Below are positions 51,752 to 61,069 of a stretch of 64,000 nt of DNA, in pieces. The translations under genes and the position numbers were made by a program. How positions within the stretch are numbered: the first letter of the stretch is position 1; each line of letters starts with the position of its first letter. The notes under the pieces were generated by a model. It saw only the letters and a program-made list of their open reading frames with translations, made no database searches and was not told where the DNA came from. Source of the DNA: NORP110 sp051251595 (GTDB taxonomy: Bacteria; Pseudomonadota; Alphaproteobacteria; Rhodobacterales; Rhodobacteraceae); assembly GCA_051251595.1 (NCBI GenBank), contig JBPOFA010000008.1:1-64000 (forward strand), written 5' to 3'.

Positions 51752-52540
51752 TTAGTCAGCCTGATCGCGGAAAATATTATCATTCCCGTCAGGGTTCATT
51801 TTGGACACTTCACGAGAACCGGTGTTGATGTCTTCGACCTCCACACGCCCATCCCCATGCCCCACAACGACAACGTCGCACAGATCAATGAACAGGCCGT
51901 TTTCGACCACACCCGGGATTTGGTTCAAAATCAGCGCCAGGGGACGCGCCTCGTTGATGCGCAGCAGTTGCAGATCAAGGATATAATTGCCCTCATCGGT
52001 CACATAGGGCGTATCCCCATTCATCCGCAGCACCGCCTTTTGACCCAAGACGTCCATCGAATAGAGCGTCTCTTCGATCAGGGCCTTGGTCGTCTGCCAT
52101 CCGAAGCGAATGACTTCGACCGGCAAAGGGAATGCCCCCAAATGCTGAACCCGTTTGGAAGCATCCGCGATCACCACCATCTGATCGCTGGCCGTGGCAA
52201 CGATTTTTTCCTGCAACAGGGCACCGCCGCCGCCTTTGATAAGATTTTGTTCACCATCGAATTCGTCAGCGCCATCAATGGTGACATCCAGCCAGCGGGC
52301 GTCTTCCAAAGTCGTCACGGTAATGCCCGCCTCTTTCGCCAGAACGGCTGTGCGGGTAGAGGTTGGCACGCTCGTGATACGCAGCCCTTCGTCGCGCACA
52401 CGCTCGCCAAGGCATTTCACCAGCCAGGCAGCGGTCGAGCCTGTCCCCAGACCGACTTTCATTCCGTCTTCGATAAATGCGCTGGCCCGTCGGGCGGCGA
52501 CATGTTTGGCGTTGTTTATTGCTGAAAGGTTATCTGGCAT
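51752..52540 (-). CDS. rpiA: Ribose-5-phosphate isomerase A
   Basis: This 262-residue enzyme interconverts ribose-5-P and ribulose-5-P in the pentose phosphate pathway. Motifs are GLGTGSTAAWLVKCLG (phosphate loop), TIDGADEFDGEQNLIKGGGGALLQEKI (active Asp and Lys), and VVVGHGDGRVEV near the C-terminus. Length is slightly above the usual 220-235 because of an added tail (EDINTGSREVSKM). It precedes gor in the operon. A palindrome TGCAT-gtatat-ATGCA (52558-52573) lies just upstream, about 18 bp from the start. Confidence 0.95.
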   Translation of the reverse strand: MPDNLSAINNAKHVAARRASAFIEDGMKVGLGTGSTAAWLVKCLGERVRDEGLRITSVPTSTRTAVLAKEAGITVTTLEDARWLDVTIDGADEFDGEQNLIKGGGGALLQEKIVATASDQMVVIADASKRVQHLGAFPLPVEVIRFGWQTTKALIEETLYSMDVLGQKAVLRMNGDTPYVTDEGNYILDLQLLRINEARPLALILNQIPGVVENGLFIDLCDVVVVGHGDGRVEVEDINTGSREVSKMNPDGNDNIFRDQAD

Positions 52541-52557
52541 GGGCAGCGACTCCGTTT

Positions 52558-52573
52558 TGCATGTATATATGCA
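52558..52573. promoter_or_regulatory. Palindrome upstream of rpiA
   Basis: TGCAT (52558-52562) and ATGCA (52569-52573) flank GTATAT. The dyad overlaps the most TATA-like sequence upstream of rpiA, so it may be an operator or part of the -10. Confidence 0.35.
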
Positions 52574-52660
52574 CGATAGCCGCGCGAGGCGAGCAGCAAT
52601 TCAAGATCGCAGCCTTAACACAGGGCAACAGAGGCCAAAATTCTGGAATCCAACGGAATG

Positions 52661-53173
52661 TCAGAAGGTTTTCACCGGGCGCATCATCAAAACATCGGTG
52701 ATATCTTTGCCGTCATGGCGAAATCCGGCTGGGATACGGCCAATTTCGACAAAGCCTTCACGCTGATAAAACCGAAGCGCGGCGGGGTTTTCCGCACTTG
52801 CGTTCAGCTCTAGCTGAGAAATCCCGTTTTCACCGGCATACCGATCCGCGTAAGCCAAAAGCTTGGCCGCGGCACCAGACCCGCGTTCCTGTTCCACAAC
52901 ATAAACCAGAATAAGCGACGCGCGATGCGCCATCTTGCTGGGCTTTTCGCGCAAGAGCCCCATGATCCCGACCGGCTTTCCCGCCCGGAATGCCGCAAAA
53001 ACAGGATCTTCGGTCATCCGGCGAATCCACTCTTCCTTGGGCAACGCCACCCAGTCGTCATAAGAACTGGCAAAAGAACCGGGGGCTTTTTGCAATGCTT
53101 CAAGCCGCAGCATCCGAAAGACGTCAATGTCTTCAGGGTCCAATTTTCTGACAATCAGGTCCGAATTTGGCAT
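52661..53173 (-). CDS. GNAT-family N-acetyltransferase
   Basis: This 170-residue protein has the GNAT core: RKLDPEDIDVFRMLRLEALQ at the N-terminus, VYVVEQERGSGAAAKLLAYAD (motif A, acetyl-CoA pyrophosphate loop R/Q-x2-G-x-G/A near residues 100-105) and ENPAALRFYQREGFVEIGRIP (motif B). The substrate, a protein, amine or small molecule, is not predictable. It is separate from rpiA by 120 bp and convergent with nothing. Confidence 0.88.
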   Translation of the reverse strand: MPNSDLIVRKLDPEDIDVFRMLRLEALQKAPGSFASSYDDWVALPKEEWIRRMTEDPVFAAFRAGKPVGIMGLLREKPSKMAHRASLILVYVVEQERGSGAAAKLLAYADRYAGENGISQLELNASAENPAALRFYQREGFVEIGRIPAGFRHDGKDITDVLMMRPVKTF

Positions 53174-53297
53174 GGCGTTTCTTCAAGTCAAATTTTCAGT
53201 GCAAAGGTGTTGAGTATTTCGTCCCTGATAGGTCGCTTTTGCACGTGACGCGACACAAAACATGCGTCAGGTAGGAAGAAAACCCAAGAGCGTAGCC

Positions 53298-54671
53298 ATG
53301 TTTCTTTCTGTGTTCGACATGTTCAAACTGGGCATAGGCCCGTCCTCGTCCCACACGATCGGGCCGATGCTGGCGGCTGCGCGGTTTTTGGAGCTTTTGC
53401 GGGCCTCGCCCTTCACCGCGAAGGGGCTGCGTGCTTCGGTGCATGGGTCTTTGGCCTTTACCGGGGGCGGGCATGCGACGGACCGCGCGATCATTCTGGG
53501 TCTGGCGGGGTTTTCCCCAAAGAGTTTTGAGCGTGAGACCGCAGAGGCCGCGCTGGTGCAGATCAATGAAACCAAGCGCATTGAACCCGATGGCTTGCCA
53601 GAGCTACGCTTTGATCCGAAGGCGGATTTGATCTTCGATTACGGGCCCGCCCTGCCCTTGCACGCCAACGGTATGGTTCTTTCGGCGACTGACGCGCAAG
53701 GTGACGTGATCCTTCAGGAAACCTATTATTCCATTGGCGGCGGGTTCGTTCTGACGGCCGAAGAGTTGGCCAGCGGTCAGGATATGGACGACGGGCCACC
53801 CGTTCCCCATCCGTTCAAGACGGCAGGTGAAATGTTGGATATGTGCAAGACCCAGAACAAATCCATTGCGCAGCTAAAACGCGAAAACGAGCTGTCCCGG
53901 ATGGGCCCGGCCCGCCTTGATCAAGGCCTGCGCGAGATTTGGGAGGTCATGACCAAATGCATCGACCGTGGGCTGGAAACGCCCGGCACTTTGCCCGGCG
54001 GATTAAAAGTGCGTCGGCGGGCACACGCAATTCATGCCGCCTTGCAGGCTGAAAAAGGCATGAACCTGACCGCGCCCCATATCATCAATGATTGGATCAG
54101 CGTTTACGCCATGGCCGTGAACGAAGAAAACGCCGCCGGCGGTCAAATCGTCACCGCCCCCACAAACGGGGCGGCTGGCGTCTTGCCGGCAACGATCCGC
54201 TATTGGCTGGATCATGTTCCCGGTGCCAGTGCGGCGGGATTGGGTGACTTTCTGTTAACCGCTGCAGCGATTGGCGGGTTGGTGAAACACAATGCGTCTA
54301 TCTCTGGGGCGGAATGCGGGTGTCAGGCAGAGGTTGGGTCCGCCTCGGCCATGGCGGCTGCGGGCTTGGCCGCTGTTCTGGGCGGCACGCCCGCGCAAAT
54401 CGAAAACGCCGCTGAAATCGCCTTGGAACATCACCTTGGCATGACCTGCGATCCGGTCAAAGGGTTGGTACAAATCCCTTGCATCGAACGCAATGGTCTG
54501 GGCGCGATAAAGGCGGTGGCTGCAGCATCCTTGGCGCTGCGCGGGGATGGCGAACATATGGTGTCCTTGGATGCTGCGATCGAAACCATGCGCCAGACCG
54601 GCGAAGATATGAGCGAGAAATACAAAGAAACCTCGCTTGGCGGTCTGGCCGTCAACGTCCCCAATTGCTGA
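53298..54671 (+). CDS. sdaA: L-serine ammonia-lyase, iron-sulfur type
   Basis: The ATG at 53298 gives 457 residues of a single-chain L-serine dehydratase, making pyruvate and ammonia. It begins with the beta-domain hallmark DMFKLGIGPSSSHTIGPMLAA. The catalytic alpha domain holds TAPTNGAAGVLPA and the 4Fe-4S cysteines in SGAECGCQAEVGSASAM and HHLGMTCDPVKGLVQIPCIERN. Length is normal. It stands alone, close to a permease downstream that may export or import amino acids. Confidence 0.95.
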   Translation: MFLSVFDMFKLGIGPSSSHTIGPMLAAARFLELLRASPFTAKGLRASVHGSLAFTGGGHATDRAIILGLAGFSPKSFERETAEAALVQINETKRIEPDGLPELRFDPKADLIFDYGPALPLHANGMVLSATDAQGDVILQETYYSIGGGFVLTAEELASGQDMDDGPPVPHPFKTAGEMLDMCKTQNKSIAQLKRENELSRMGPARLDQGLREIWEVMTKCIDRGLETPGTLPGGLKVRRRAHAIHAALQAEKGMNLTAPHIINDWISVYAMAVNEENAAGGQIVTAPTNGAAGVLPATIRYWLDHVPGASAAGLGDFLLTAAAIGGLVKHNASISGAECGCQAEVGSASAMAAAGLAAVLGGTPAQIENAAEIALEHHLGMTCDPVKGLVQIPCIERNGLGAIKAVAAASLALRGDGEHMVSLDAAIETMRQTGEDMSEKYKETSLGGLAVNVPNC

Positions 54672-54720
54672 CGCGACTATTGTGGTTGTCCTACCCGGGG
54701 AAGCGCCCTAGCGTCCGCCC

Positions 54721-55650
54721 ATGAACGCAGACCGCCCTTTCCTTGGCATTATGTTGATGCTTGGCTTTTGCATGCTCGCCCCGGCGGGGGATGCGATTGG
54801 CAAGTATTTGTCAGATAAGATCCCCCTGTTGCAAATTGTGTTTGCGCGGTTTGCGGTGCAGGCGATTGTTCTAATGCCGTTTGTCTGGTTGTCTGATCGC
54901 AGTCTTGCCATGTCGCGGCGCACCAGGCGTTTGGTGATGGCGCGCAGTTTGCTGCACATCATGGGCGTCGGCCTGATGTATCTTTCGGTGCGCTACCTGC
55001 CGCTGGCGGATGCCGTGGCCATCGCATTTGTCATGCCGTTCATCATGTTGCTGCTGGGTAAGACGGTTTTGAACGAAGAGGTCGGCATCCATCGCTTGGC
55101 TGCTTGCGGCGTCGGTTTTGCCGGAACGCTTTTGGTGATCCAACCCAATTTCGTGGATGTGGGGCTGGCGGCTTTGCTGCCCGTCTCTGTCGCCATTGTG
55201 TTTGCTTTGTTCATGCTGGTGACGCGGCAGGTGGCCAAGGACATCGACCCGGTGCCGCTGCAGGCCATCAGCGGGATCTACGCGTCTGTCCTGTTGTTGC
55301 CAGCGCTTGTCCTGTTGCCGCAACTCACGCCCTTAGAGGGCGCGATTTTACCCGAAACACCCTTGATCCTGCTGATGCTGTGCCTTGGCGTCATTGGGTC
55401 AGTCGCGCATTTGTTGATGACGGGATCTTTGAAATTCGCGCCTTCTGCGACATTGGCCCCGATGCAATATCTGGAAATCCCTTTCGCGACCTTCGCAGGG
55501 TGGTTGGTGTTCAACGAGCTGCCCAATGGCCTTGCGGCAATCGGGATCGTTATCACAATCAGCGCCGGTCTTTACATTGTCGCCAGAGAGCAGATCAAAG
55601 CCCGCTCAACGCCTGTACCGCCGCGCCCAGGGATTGACGCGGCAAAATAG
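54721..55650 (+). CDS. EamA-type permease
   Basis: This 309-residue protein has ten hydrophobic helices and two EamA repeats. Repeat one starts LGIMLMLGFCMLAPAGDAIGKY, with VRYLPLADAVAIAFVMPF. Repeat two has LMLCLGVIGSVAHLLMTGSLKFAPSA and WLVFNELPNGLAAIGIVITISAG. It resembles the riboflavin/amino-acid exporters RibN and YdcZ-like DMT proteins, but the substrate is unproven. It overlaps the convergent thiamine pyrophosphokinase gene by 56 bp. Confidence 0.88.
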   Translation: MNADRPFLGIMLMLGFCMLAPAGDAIGKYLSDKIPLLQIVFARFAVQAIVLMPFVWLSDRSLAMSRRTRRLVMARSLLHIMGVGLMYLSVRYLPLADAVAIAFVMPFIMLLLGKTVLNEEVGIHRLAACGVGFAGTLLVIQPNFVDVGLAALLPVSVAIVFALFMLVTRQVAKDIDPVPLQAISGIYASVLLLPALVLLPQLTPLEGAILPETPLILLMLCLGVIGSVAHLLMTGSLKFAPSATLAPMQYLEIPFATFAGWLVFNELPNGLAAIGIVITISAGLYIVAREQIKARSTPVPPRPGIDAAK

Positions 55651-56260
55651 CCAACAGCCCCGGCCCTTCCATTTCCAGCACTACACGCTTTGCCTTGACC
55701 TCATTCGAGGTGCCGATCCGACCGCCGGGGGCCAGGGTCAGACCGTCAATCGGCCAGACCAACCCGTCAGAGCGCCCGGAAACCGGCAGCAAAGGGAACA
55801 ACGAAAAGCGCTGGCCAATGGGCAGATCAAGCTGCACCCGATCGGGCAAGTGAAAAATCACGTCATGTTTGCCGATCAGGATGCAGGGCTTGTCGCGATA
55901 TCTTAGCAGAGAGCTTAACGACGCCATTTGATGATCAACGCGGCGTCCCAGAAACCCCACCCCCAGGATCAGCGGGGCGTTGATACTGTATAGACATTTG
56001 TCAAAGTCGGTTGTTTCCTGTTCCGGGATCTTATGAAGATCCGCCGCCGGAATGCGTTCAAGAATGTGGGGGGGGATGGAATCAAAGTCGCCGATCACCT
56101 TTTTCGGTGTCTTGCCACAATTTAGTACCATTTCGGCCCCACCATCAGCTGCAACCAAAAATGGAGCAATTGCCAGCGAATCTGTTAGAATGCCCTTGTT
56201 TACCTTACCGGCACCAACAAGAGTCACCATTTCGGATGTCTGAACAATACAGTCACTCAT
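55595..56260 (-). CDS. thiN: Thiamine diphosphokinase
   Basis: This protein of 221 residues from the ATG at 56260 transfers pyrophosphate from ATP to thiamine. Motifs are FLVAADGGAEMVLNCG, PKKVIGDFDSIPPHI (the GDFDS nucleotide loop), QETTDFDKCLYSI and GVGFLGRRVDHQMASLSSLLRY, then a C-terminal beta-barrel thiamine-binding domain. Starts at 56278 and 56329 are alternatives and would add 6 or 23 residues. Its 3' end overlaps the convergent permease gene by 56 bp. Confidence 0.92.
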   Translation of the reverse strand: MSDCIVQTSEMVTLVGAGKVNKGILTDSLAIAPFLVAADGGAEMVLNCGKTPKKVIGDFDSIPPHILERIPAADLHKIPEQETTDFDKCLYSINAPLILGVGFLGRRVDHQMASLSSLLRYRDKPCILIGKHDVIFHLPDRVQLDLPIGQRFSLFPLLPVSGRSDGLVWPIDGLTLAPGGRIGTSNEVKAKRVVLEMEGPGLLAILPRQSLGAAVQALSGL

Positions 56261-56401
56261 GTCACAATTTACCGTCATTCTAGAAACAATCCACATTCTG
56301 ACCCAGAAAAAATCACGGGCTTTGCCCAAGTCTGTTCCTATTTGGGAACCAATCGATGGTAAACACAGACTTGCTGGATCGGGGGAGAAAGCGAACGTGT
56401 T

Positions 56402-58501
56402 ATGGTAGGCCCGAGTAAAATACTGACCGTCTCATACGGTACCTTTTCGTGCACATTGGAAGGATTCGACGATCCTTTTTCAACGATGCGCGGTATTTCG
56501 GAATACTTCCGGGACCTTGCGGCAGAAGACCGCTATTTTGGTGCAGAGCCGCCAACACCGGATGCAGAAATGTTGCACCGCATCGCAGAACGTGAAGTTC
56601 AGCGGCGCGTAGAAGCACAGGTTGACGACCATGGCGTCAAGCTTCGCCAGCTGGAACCGAATGAAGATCAGGCCCCGCAGGAAGAGGCATCGCCAACACA
56701 GGCCGTCGCCCCTGCTCTTGCCGCCGTTCGGGCCGCAGCCGTGGCCGAGGTGGTTCAGGACCCTACACCAGCACCAGCATCCGCCCCATCCTCAACGGAA
56801 AGCGTTGCTGAAAAACTCGCCCGCATTCGCGCGGTGGTTTCTGAAAAATCCGCACCCGCTGAAGCAACCTATCAAGAAGACGATCCTGTCATTGATGCAT
56901 TTGCCTCAACGCCGATTTCAGCGGCCTTTGACGAAGACGTTGAAACGGTTGTGCCATTCGCTGAGCCCGAGGAAGTGGAAGAGGAGGCACAGGCTTTGGC
57001 CCCTTCCCAAGAGGCGCAGGACGAGCTGGACGTTGTTGAAACCGACGACGTAGACGAAGACGTATCATTCGATGCCGCGCCAGAAGACATGGACGCCGTC
57101 GAAGAAGACCACGTTGAAGAAGAGCCTGTTCAGGCCGAAGCCGAAGAAGCACCAGCTGACCCGGCACCAGAGGAAGAAACAGAAGCCGCAGCCGAAGACG
57201 AAAGCTTTGACATCCGGTCTTTCTTTCAGAACCAGGGCACGGCCGACGTAGAACCGGAAGCCGAAGAAGAAGCTGTAGAGCCTGAAGTCGAGGCTGTGGC
57301 GGAAGATGAGGTTGAAGTTGAAGCCGAGGCTGACGTCAGCGACGACCAGATCGAAGACGATGCAGAATCCGCCATCAGCCGCCTGATGGAAATCCAAACG
57401 GCGTCTGACGATACAGTCGAAGAAGCAGAAGCTGAAGCTGACACGGATCTGGACCCGGAAGAAGAAGCCGCAGAGATCGCCCGCGTTGTCAAAATGCGCC
57501 GTTCCGATTTCGAAGCTGCAGCCGCCCAGTTCGAGGATGCTGATCACGTCGAAGAAGAACCAGCAATCGAAGCGACAGCAGCAGAGTTCACACCAGTTAA
57601 CGAAAGTGAAATTCGTGCCCTGACCGAAGCGCTGGAAGATGACGAAGACGAAGTAGAATCTACGCTGTCTCCGGAAGACGAAGCAGAACTGATGTCGAAC
57701 CTGGAAGAGGTTCAGCGCTTGGCCGAAGTAGAACGTCGCGCCGAAAAAGAAGGTCGCGTCATGCTGGAAACAGATGACATCGAGGCCAATACCGGTTCCG
57801 TTTCACGTCTGCTTGAAGTGACCAACACGGAAATGGAAGAAACCGAAGGCACACGCCGTCGTTCTGCCATTGCACATCTGAAGGCCGCCGTTGCCGCGAC
57901 ACGGGCCGACAAGTTTCTATCCAAGAAACGTGAAGCCCAAGAAGCCGATGAAATGAACCAGTATCGCGATGATCTGGCCCGGGTTGTACGCCCAAAACGT
58001 CCGATCTCGGAGAAACCAAAATCAGAACGCCGCCTAGCGCCTTTGATGCTGGTGTCCGAACAGCGCGTTGACGAAGACTCTGCCGAAGAAGAAATCGTCG
58101 CCACACCGGCCGCGGCCGTTCGCCCCCGTCGGGTAACGTCTGTCGCAATCGCGCTTGAAGAATCAGACATAGTTGCAGCCGATGGTGATGAAAACATCTT
58201 CCGGGATGCCGGATCATTCGCGGAATTCGCGCAAGACATGGGTGCGTCTGAATTGCCAGACCTACTGGAAGCCGCCGCTGCGTATTATTCCTTTGTTGAG
58301 GGACGTGAGCATTTCTCTCGCCCTCAGATCATGAAGGCGGTTGCCGCCCTTGATGAGGAAAAGGTTTACAGCCGCGAGGAAGGCCTGCGCTCTTTCGGGA
58401 TGCTGCTGCGCCGTGGCAAAATCCACAAGATCAAGCGCGGTCAGTTCAAAGTTGCTGAATCCACCCGGTTCAACCCAGAGGCACGGGCCGCCGGTGAGTA
58501 A
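56402..58501 (+). CDS. Conserved Rhodobacterales protein with a very acidic central region
   Basis: This 699-residue protein has three parts. Residues 1-90 are well ordered and basic-acidic mixed (ILTVSYGTFSCTLEGFDDPF, EMLHRIAEREVQRRVEAQV). Residues about 95-480 are extremely acidic and Ala/Glu/Val-rich, with no recognisable domain, and are probably disordered. The C-terminal about 120 residues (FAEFAQDMGASELPDLLEAA to KIHKIKRGQFKVAESTRF) look folded and could be a winged-helix-like unit. I recall relatives mislabelled as CheA-like chemotaxis proteins, but no kinase motif is present. No ribosome-binding site decides the start. Confidence 0.85.
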   Translation: MVGPSKILTVSYGTFSCTLEGFDDPFSTMRGISEYFRDLAAEDRYFGAEPPTPDAEMLHRIAEREVQRRVEAQVDDHGVKLRQLEPNEDQAPQEEASPTQAVAPALAAVRAAAVAEVVQDPTPAPASAPSSTESVAEKLARIRAVVSEKSAPAEATYQEDDPVIDAFASTPISAAFDEDVETVVPFAEPEEVEEEAQALAPSQEAQDELDVVETDDVDEDVSFDAAPEDMDAVEEDHVEEEPVQAEAEEAPADPAPEEETEAAAEDESFDIRSFFQNQGTADVEPEAEEEAVEPEVEAVAEDEVEVEAEADVSDDQIEDDAESAISRLMEIQTASDDTVEEAEAEADTDLDPEEEAAEIARVVKMRRSDFEAAAAQFEDADHVEEEPAIEATAAEFTPVNESEIRALTEALEDDEDEVESTLSPEDEAELMSNLEEVQRLAEVERRAEKEGRVMLETDDIEANTGSVSRLLEVTNTEMEETEGTRRRSAIAHLKAAVAATRADKFLSKKREAQEADEMNQYRDDLARVVRPKRPISEKPKSERRLAPLMLVSEQRVDEDSAEEEIVATPAAAVRPRRVTSVAIALEESDIVAADGDENIFRDAGSFAEFAQDMGASELPDLLEAAAAYYSFVEGREHFSRPQIMKAVAALDEEKVYSREEGLRSFGMLLRRGKIHKIKRGQFKVAESTRFNPEARAAGE

Positions 58502-58530
58502 TTCACTTTAAACTAGCGATAAATCACCTG

Positions 58531-58560
58531 AAAAAGGCGCCGCATCGGGCGCCTTTTTTT
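58531..58560. terminator. Strong terminator between the acidic protein and DUF2842
   Basis: A perfect 11-bp stem AAAAAGGCGCC (58531-58541) / GGCGCCTTTTT (58548-58558) with a 6-nt loop is followed by more T residues. It ends the forward gene and, in mirror, could also end the minus-strand DUF2842 message. Confidence 0.9.
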
Positions 58561-58789
58561 ATTGGTCTTTGTTTTCTTCGTCAGGATCGGCTTGGCCAAT
58601 CCCGATAAAGACGCGCTTGAACGGCGCGATCCAGATAACACCCAGGATGATGTAAACGGCAAGTTCCACCAAGACATTTGGCCGATCCAGATACCCGACG
58701 ATCGTTGCCGCCAGAATGATGTAGATCGGCAACCCGACCAGCAGGATGATAAGCGACCAGCGCCGACGAGATTTATACGACAGCGCCAT
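58559..58789 (-). CDS. DUF2842 small membrane protein
   Basis: This 76-residue protein has two transmembrane helices (residues about 11-31 and 41-60) between a basic N-terminus (SYKSRRRW) and an acidic tail (DPDEENKDQ). The pattern matches DUF2842, a short conserved family of unknown function in alphaproteobacteria. Its ATG overlaps the purA stop by one base, so translation may be coupled. Confidence 0.87.
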   Translation of the reverse strand: MALSYKSRRRWSLIILLVGLPIYIILAATIVGYLDRPNVLVELAVYIILGVIWIAPFKRVFIGIGQADPDEENKDQ

Positions 58790-60081
58790 CAGTCGGCGAA
58801 CGGGTCTGTGACAAGGATCGTATCTTCACGCTCTGGCGAGGTGGACAACATGGCAACCGGACAATCGATCAGCTCTTCGACGCGGCGCACATATTTGATT
58901 GCGGCGGCTGGCAAATCGGCCCAGCTGCGCGCGCCTTCGGTGCTTTCGCTCCACCCTGGCATGGTTTCATAGATCGGCGTACAGCGGGCCTGATGGTCTG
59001 CTGCGGTCGGCAGATAATCGATCCGTTTGCCATCCAATTCGTAGGCGACACAGATTTTCAGCTCTTCGAACCCATCCAGGACGTCCAGCTTTGTGAACGC
59101 AATGCCAGAGACGCCAGAGGTCGCGCAGGTCTGGCGCACCAGAACCGCATCAAACCAACCACAGCGCCGTTTGCGCCCGGTCACGGTGCCAAATTCATGG
59201 CCGCGCTCGCCCAGCCGCTGCCCATCTTCGTCGTCCAGCTCTGCCGCGAAAGGCCCTTCGCCGACGCGCGTGGTATAGGCCTTTACGATGCCCAGAACGA
59301 AATCGATGGCCCCTGGTCCAACACCGACACCTGTCGCCGCTTGGCCAGCGATCACGTTGGATGAGGTCACAAAAGGATAGGTGCCGAAATCAATATCCAG
59401 CAACGCACCTTGCGCGCCTTCAAACAAGATGCGTTTTCCAGCCTTGCGTTGTTCGTTCAGAACCTTCCAGACCGGCGCGGCATAGGGCAAGACCTGTGGT
59501 GCGATTTCTGTGAGTTTTTCCATCAGCTCTGCACGGTTGACTTCTGGCAGCCCCAAGCCACGGCGCAGCGCGTCATGGTGCACCAAGGCACGATCCACGC
59601 GCAGCTCTAACGTCGCAGGATCAGCAAGATCCGCCACGCGCACAGACCGCCGGCCCACCTTGTCTTCATAGGCGGGGCCGATGCCACGCCCGGTTGTGCC
59701 GATTTTGGCGATGGAATTGGTGTTTTCACGGGCGCGATCCAGTTCCCCGTGGATTGGCAGGATCAGCGGGGTGTTTTCCGCGATCAACAAATTGTCTGGG
59801 TTAATTTCGACGTTCTGCCCGCGCAGTTGTTCGATTTCTTTGATCAGGTGCCACGGGTCCAAAACGACACCATTGCCGATCACAGACAGCTTGCCGCCGC
59901 GCACAATTCCCGATGGCAGCAGCGACAGTTTGTAGACCTCGCCGTCAATAACCAGAGTATGCCCTGCATTATGCCCGCCCTGGAACCGAGCGATCACATC
60001 CGCGCGTTCCGAAAGCCAGTCGACAATCTTGCCTTTTCCCTCGTCGCCCCATTGAGCGCCTACGACAACTACATTGGCCAT
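58789..60081 (-). CDS. purA: Adenylosuccinate synthetase
   Basis: This 430-residue GTPase-like ligase joins IMP and aspartate in AMP synthesis. It begins MANVVVVGAQWGDEGKGKIVDW with the phosphate-binding loop, followed by FQGGHNAGHTLVIDGE, GTTGRGIGPAYEDKVGRR, and VGEGPFAAELDDEDGQRLGERGHEFGTVTGRKRRCGW. The ATG at 60081 is the family start. A long upstream extension to 60291 has no support because it lacks conserved sequence and overlaps the leader of the next gene. Confidence 0.97.
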   Translation of the reverse strand: MANVVVVGAQWGDEGKGKIVDWLSERADVIARFQGGHNAGHTLVIDGEVYKLSLLPSGIVRGGKLSVIGNGVVLDPWHLIKEIEQLRGQNVEINPDNLLIAENTPLILPIHGELDRARENTNSIAKIGTTGRGIGPAYEDKVGRRSVRVADLADPATLELRVDRALVHHDALRRGLGLPEVNRAELMEKLTEIAPQVLPYAAPVWKVLNEQRKAGKRILFEGAQGALLDIDFGTYPFVTSSNVIAGQAATGVGVGPGAIDFVLGIVKAYTTRVGEGPFAAELDDEDGQRLGERGHEFGTVTGRKRRCGWFDAVLVRQTCATSGVSGIAFTKLDVLDGFEELKICVAYELDGKRIDYLPTAADHQARCTPIYETMPGWSESTEGARSWADLPAAAIKYVRRVEELIDCPVAMLSTSPEREDTILVTDPFAD

Positions 60082-60210
60082 GCCTGTCCCTTTTTGCGTG
60101 AAACCCGCGTTGATATAGCGACACTGGCCGATTGGCGAAACCGTTAAATGGCCGCAGGGCTGGACAGAATACATATTTTGGGCAATCCAGAACCAAAAAT
60201 GAGGGCCAGT

Positions 60211-60606
60211 ATGGGTTTTTTGCTTCGTTGGATATGTGCGTTCGTTCTGATTGCGGCGACCTATAACCCGACTCAATGGAATTATGTGCATTGGGCGGCA
60301 ACCTATTATTCAAAGGAACTGCCTTTGACGGTTCTGTTCGGGCTGATCCTGTTTGTGTGCTACGTCATCTTCATCCGCGCGACACTGCGTTCCATAGGTG
60401 GGTTTGGCATGTTTTTGGTGGCTGCGGTCTTTGCGGCACTGATCTGGGTGCTTTATGACCGGGATTTGCTTTCGCTGAACAATTCGGACCTGAACATATG
60501 GATGGGGCTATTGGCGTTATCGCTGGTTTTGGGGATCGGCCTGTCGTGGAGCTTGTTCCGCCGGGCCCTGACGGGACAGTATGATGTGGACGAAATAGAC
60601 GAGTGA
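60211..60606 (+). CDS. Small membrane protein (DUF6524-like)
   Basis: The ATG at 60211, with GAGG six nt upstream, gives 131 residues with four hydrophobic helices (about 5-18, 36-53, 62-81 and 92-112). The N-terminal pattern RWICAFVLIAATYNPTQWNYVHW is distinctive. Relatives occur across Alphaproteobacteria without known function; the DUF6524 label is from memory. It ends DVDEIDE. It is divergent from purA, separated by 129 bp. Confidence 0.82.
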   Translation: MGFLLRWICAFVLIAATYNPTQWNYVHWAATYYSKELPLTVLFGLILFVCYVIFIRATLRSIGGFGMFLVAAVFAALIWVLYDRDLLSLNNSDLNIWMGLLALSLVLGIGLSWSLFRRALTGQYDVDEIDE

Positions 60607-60648
60607 CAGCACCGATTCTGTTTCGCAATTGCCCAACAGTCTTTTTCG

Positions 60649-60665
60649 GGGGTTGCGGTAACCCC
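60649..60665. repeat. Inverted repeat upstream of secG
   Basis: GGGGTT (60649-60654) and AACCCC (60660-60665) form a perfect 6-bp dyad with a 5-nt spacer, 45 bp before secG. It might end the upstream gene or serve as an operator; no T run follows. Confidence 0.45.
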
Positions 60666-60709
60666 AATGAACAACTAGATACGCCACGTTCTAACTTCGA
60701 AAGCCCGCA

Positions 60710-61069
60710 ATGGAAAATGTCGTCCTTGTCATTCATCTGATCCTGGCACTTAGCCTGATTGGTGTCGTGCTCTTACAGCGTTCAGAAGGCGGTGGCCTTG
60801 GAATGGGCGGTGGTGGCGGCGGCGGTGCCGTTTCTGCGCGTGGCCTTGCAACAGCGCTGAGCAAGCTGACATGGGCATTTGCGATTGGCTTCATCATCAC
60901 ATCGATCACCCTGACGGTGATCGCTGCGGAAAAATCTGCGGCCACGTCTGTGCTGGATGGTGTTGACACATCAGCGCCGGTTGAAGGTGCTGCGACGCCA
61001 GCATTGCCGGATGGCGCTGACCTGTTGCCGCCTTCCACTGAACCGGCAACGCCACCACGCGCTGAATAG
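60710..61069 (+). CDS. secG: Preprotein translocase subunit SecG
   Basis: This 119-residue SecYEG component has two transmembrane helices (residues about 3-22 and 56-75). The first is followed by the family segment LLQRSEGGGLGMGGGGGGG. The C-terminal tail is longer than E. coli SecG and rich in Ala and Pro. It improves protein export. It is followed by pyrG, a pairing common in Rhodobacterales, with 163 bp between. Confidence 0.93.
   Translation: MENVVLVIHLILALSLIGVVLLQRSEGGGLGMGGGGGGGAVSARGLATALSKLTWAFAIGFIITSITLTVIAAEKSAATSVLDGVDTSAPVEGAATPALPDGADLLPPSTEPATPPRAE

Noticed and set aside
60082..60291. N-terminal extension of purA
   Set aside because: It has no conserved residues. The family begins at MANVVVVGAQWGDEGKG (60081).
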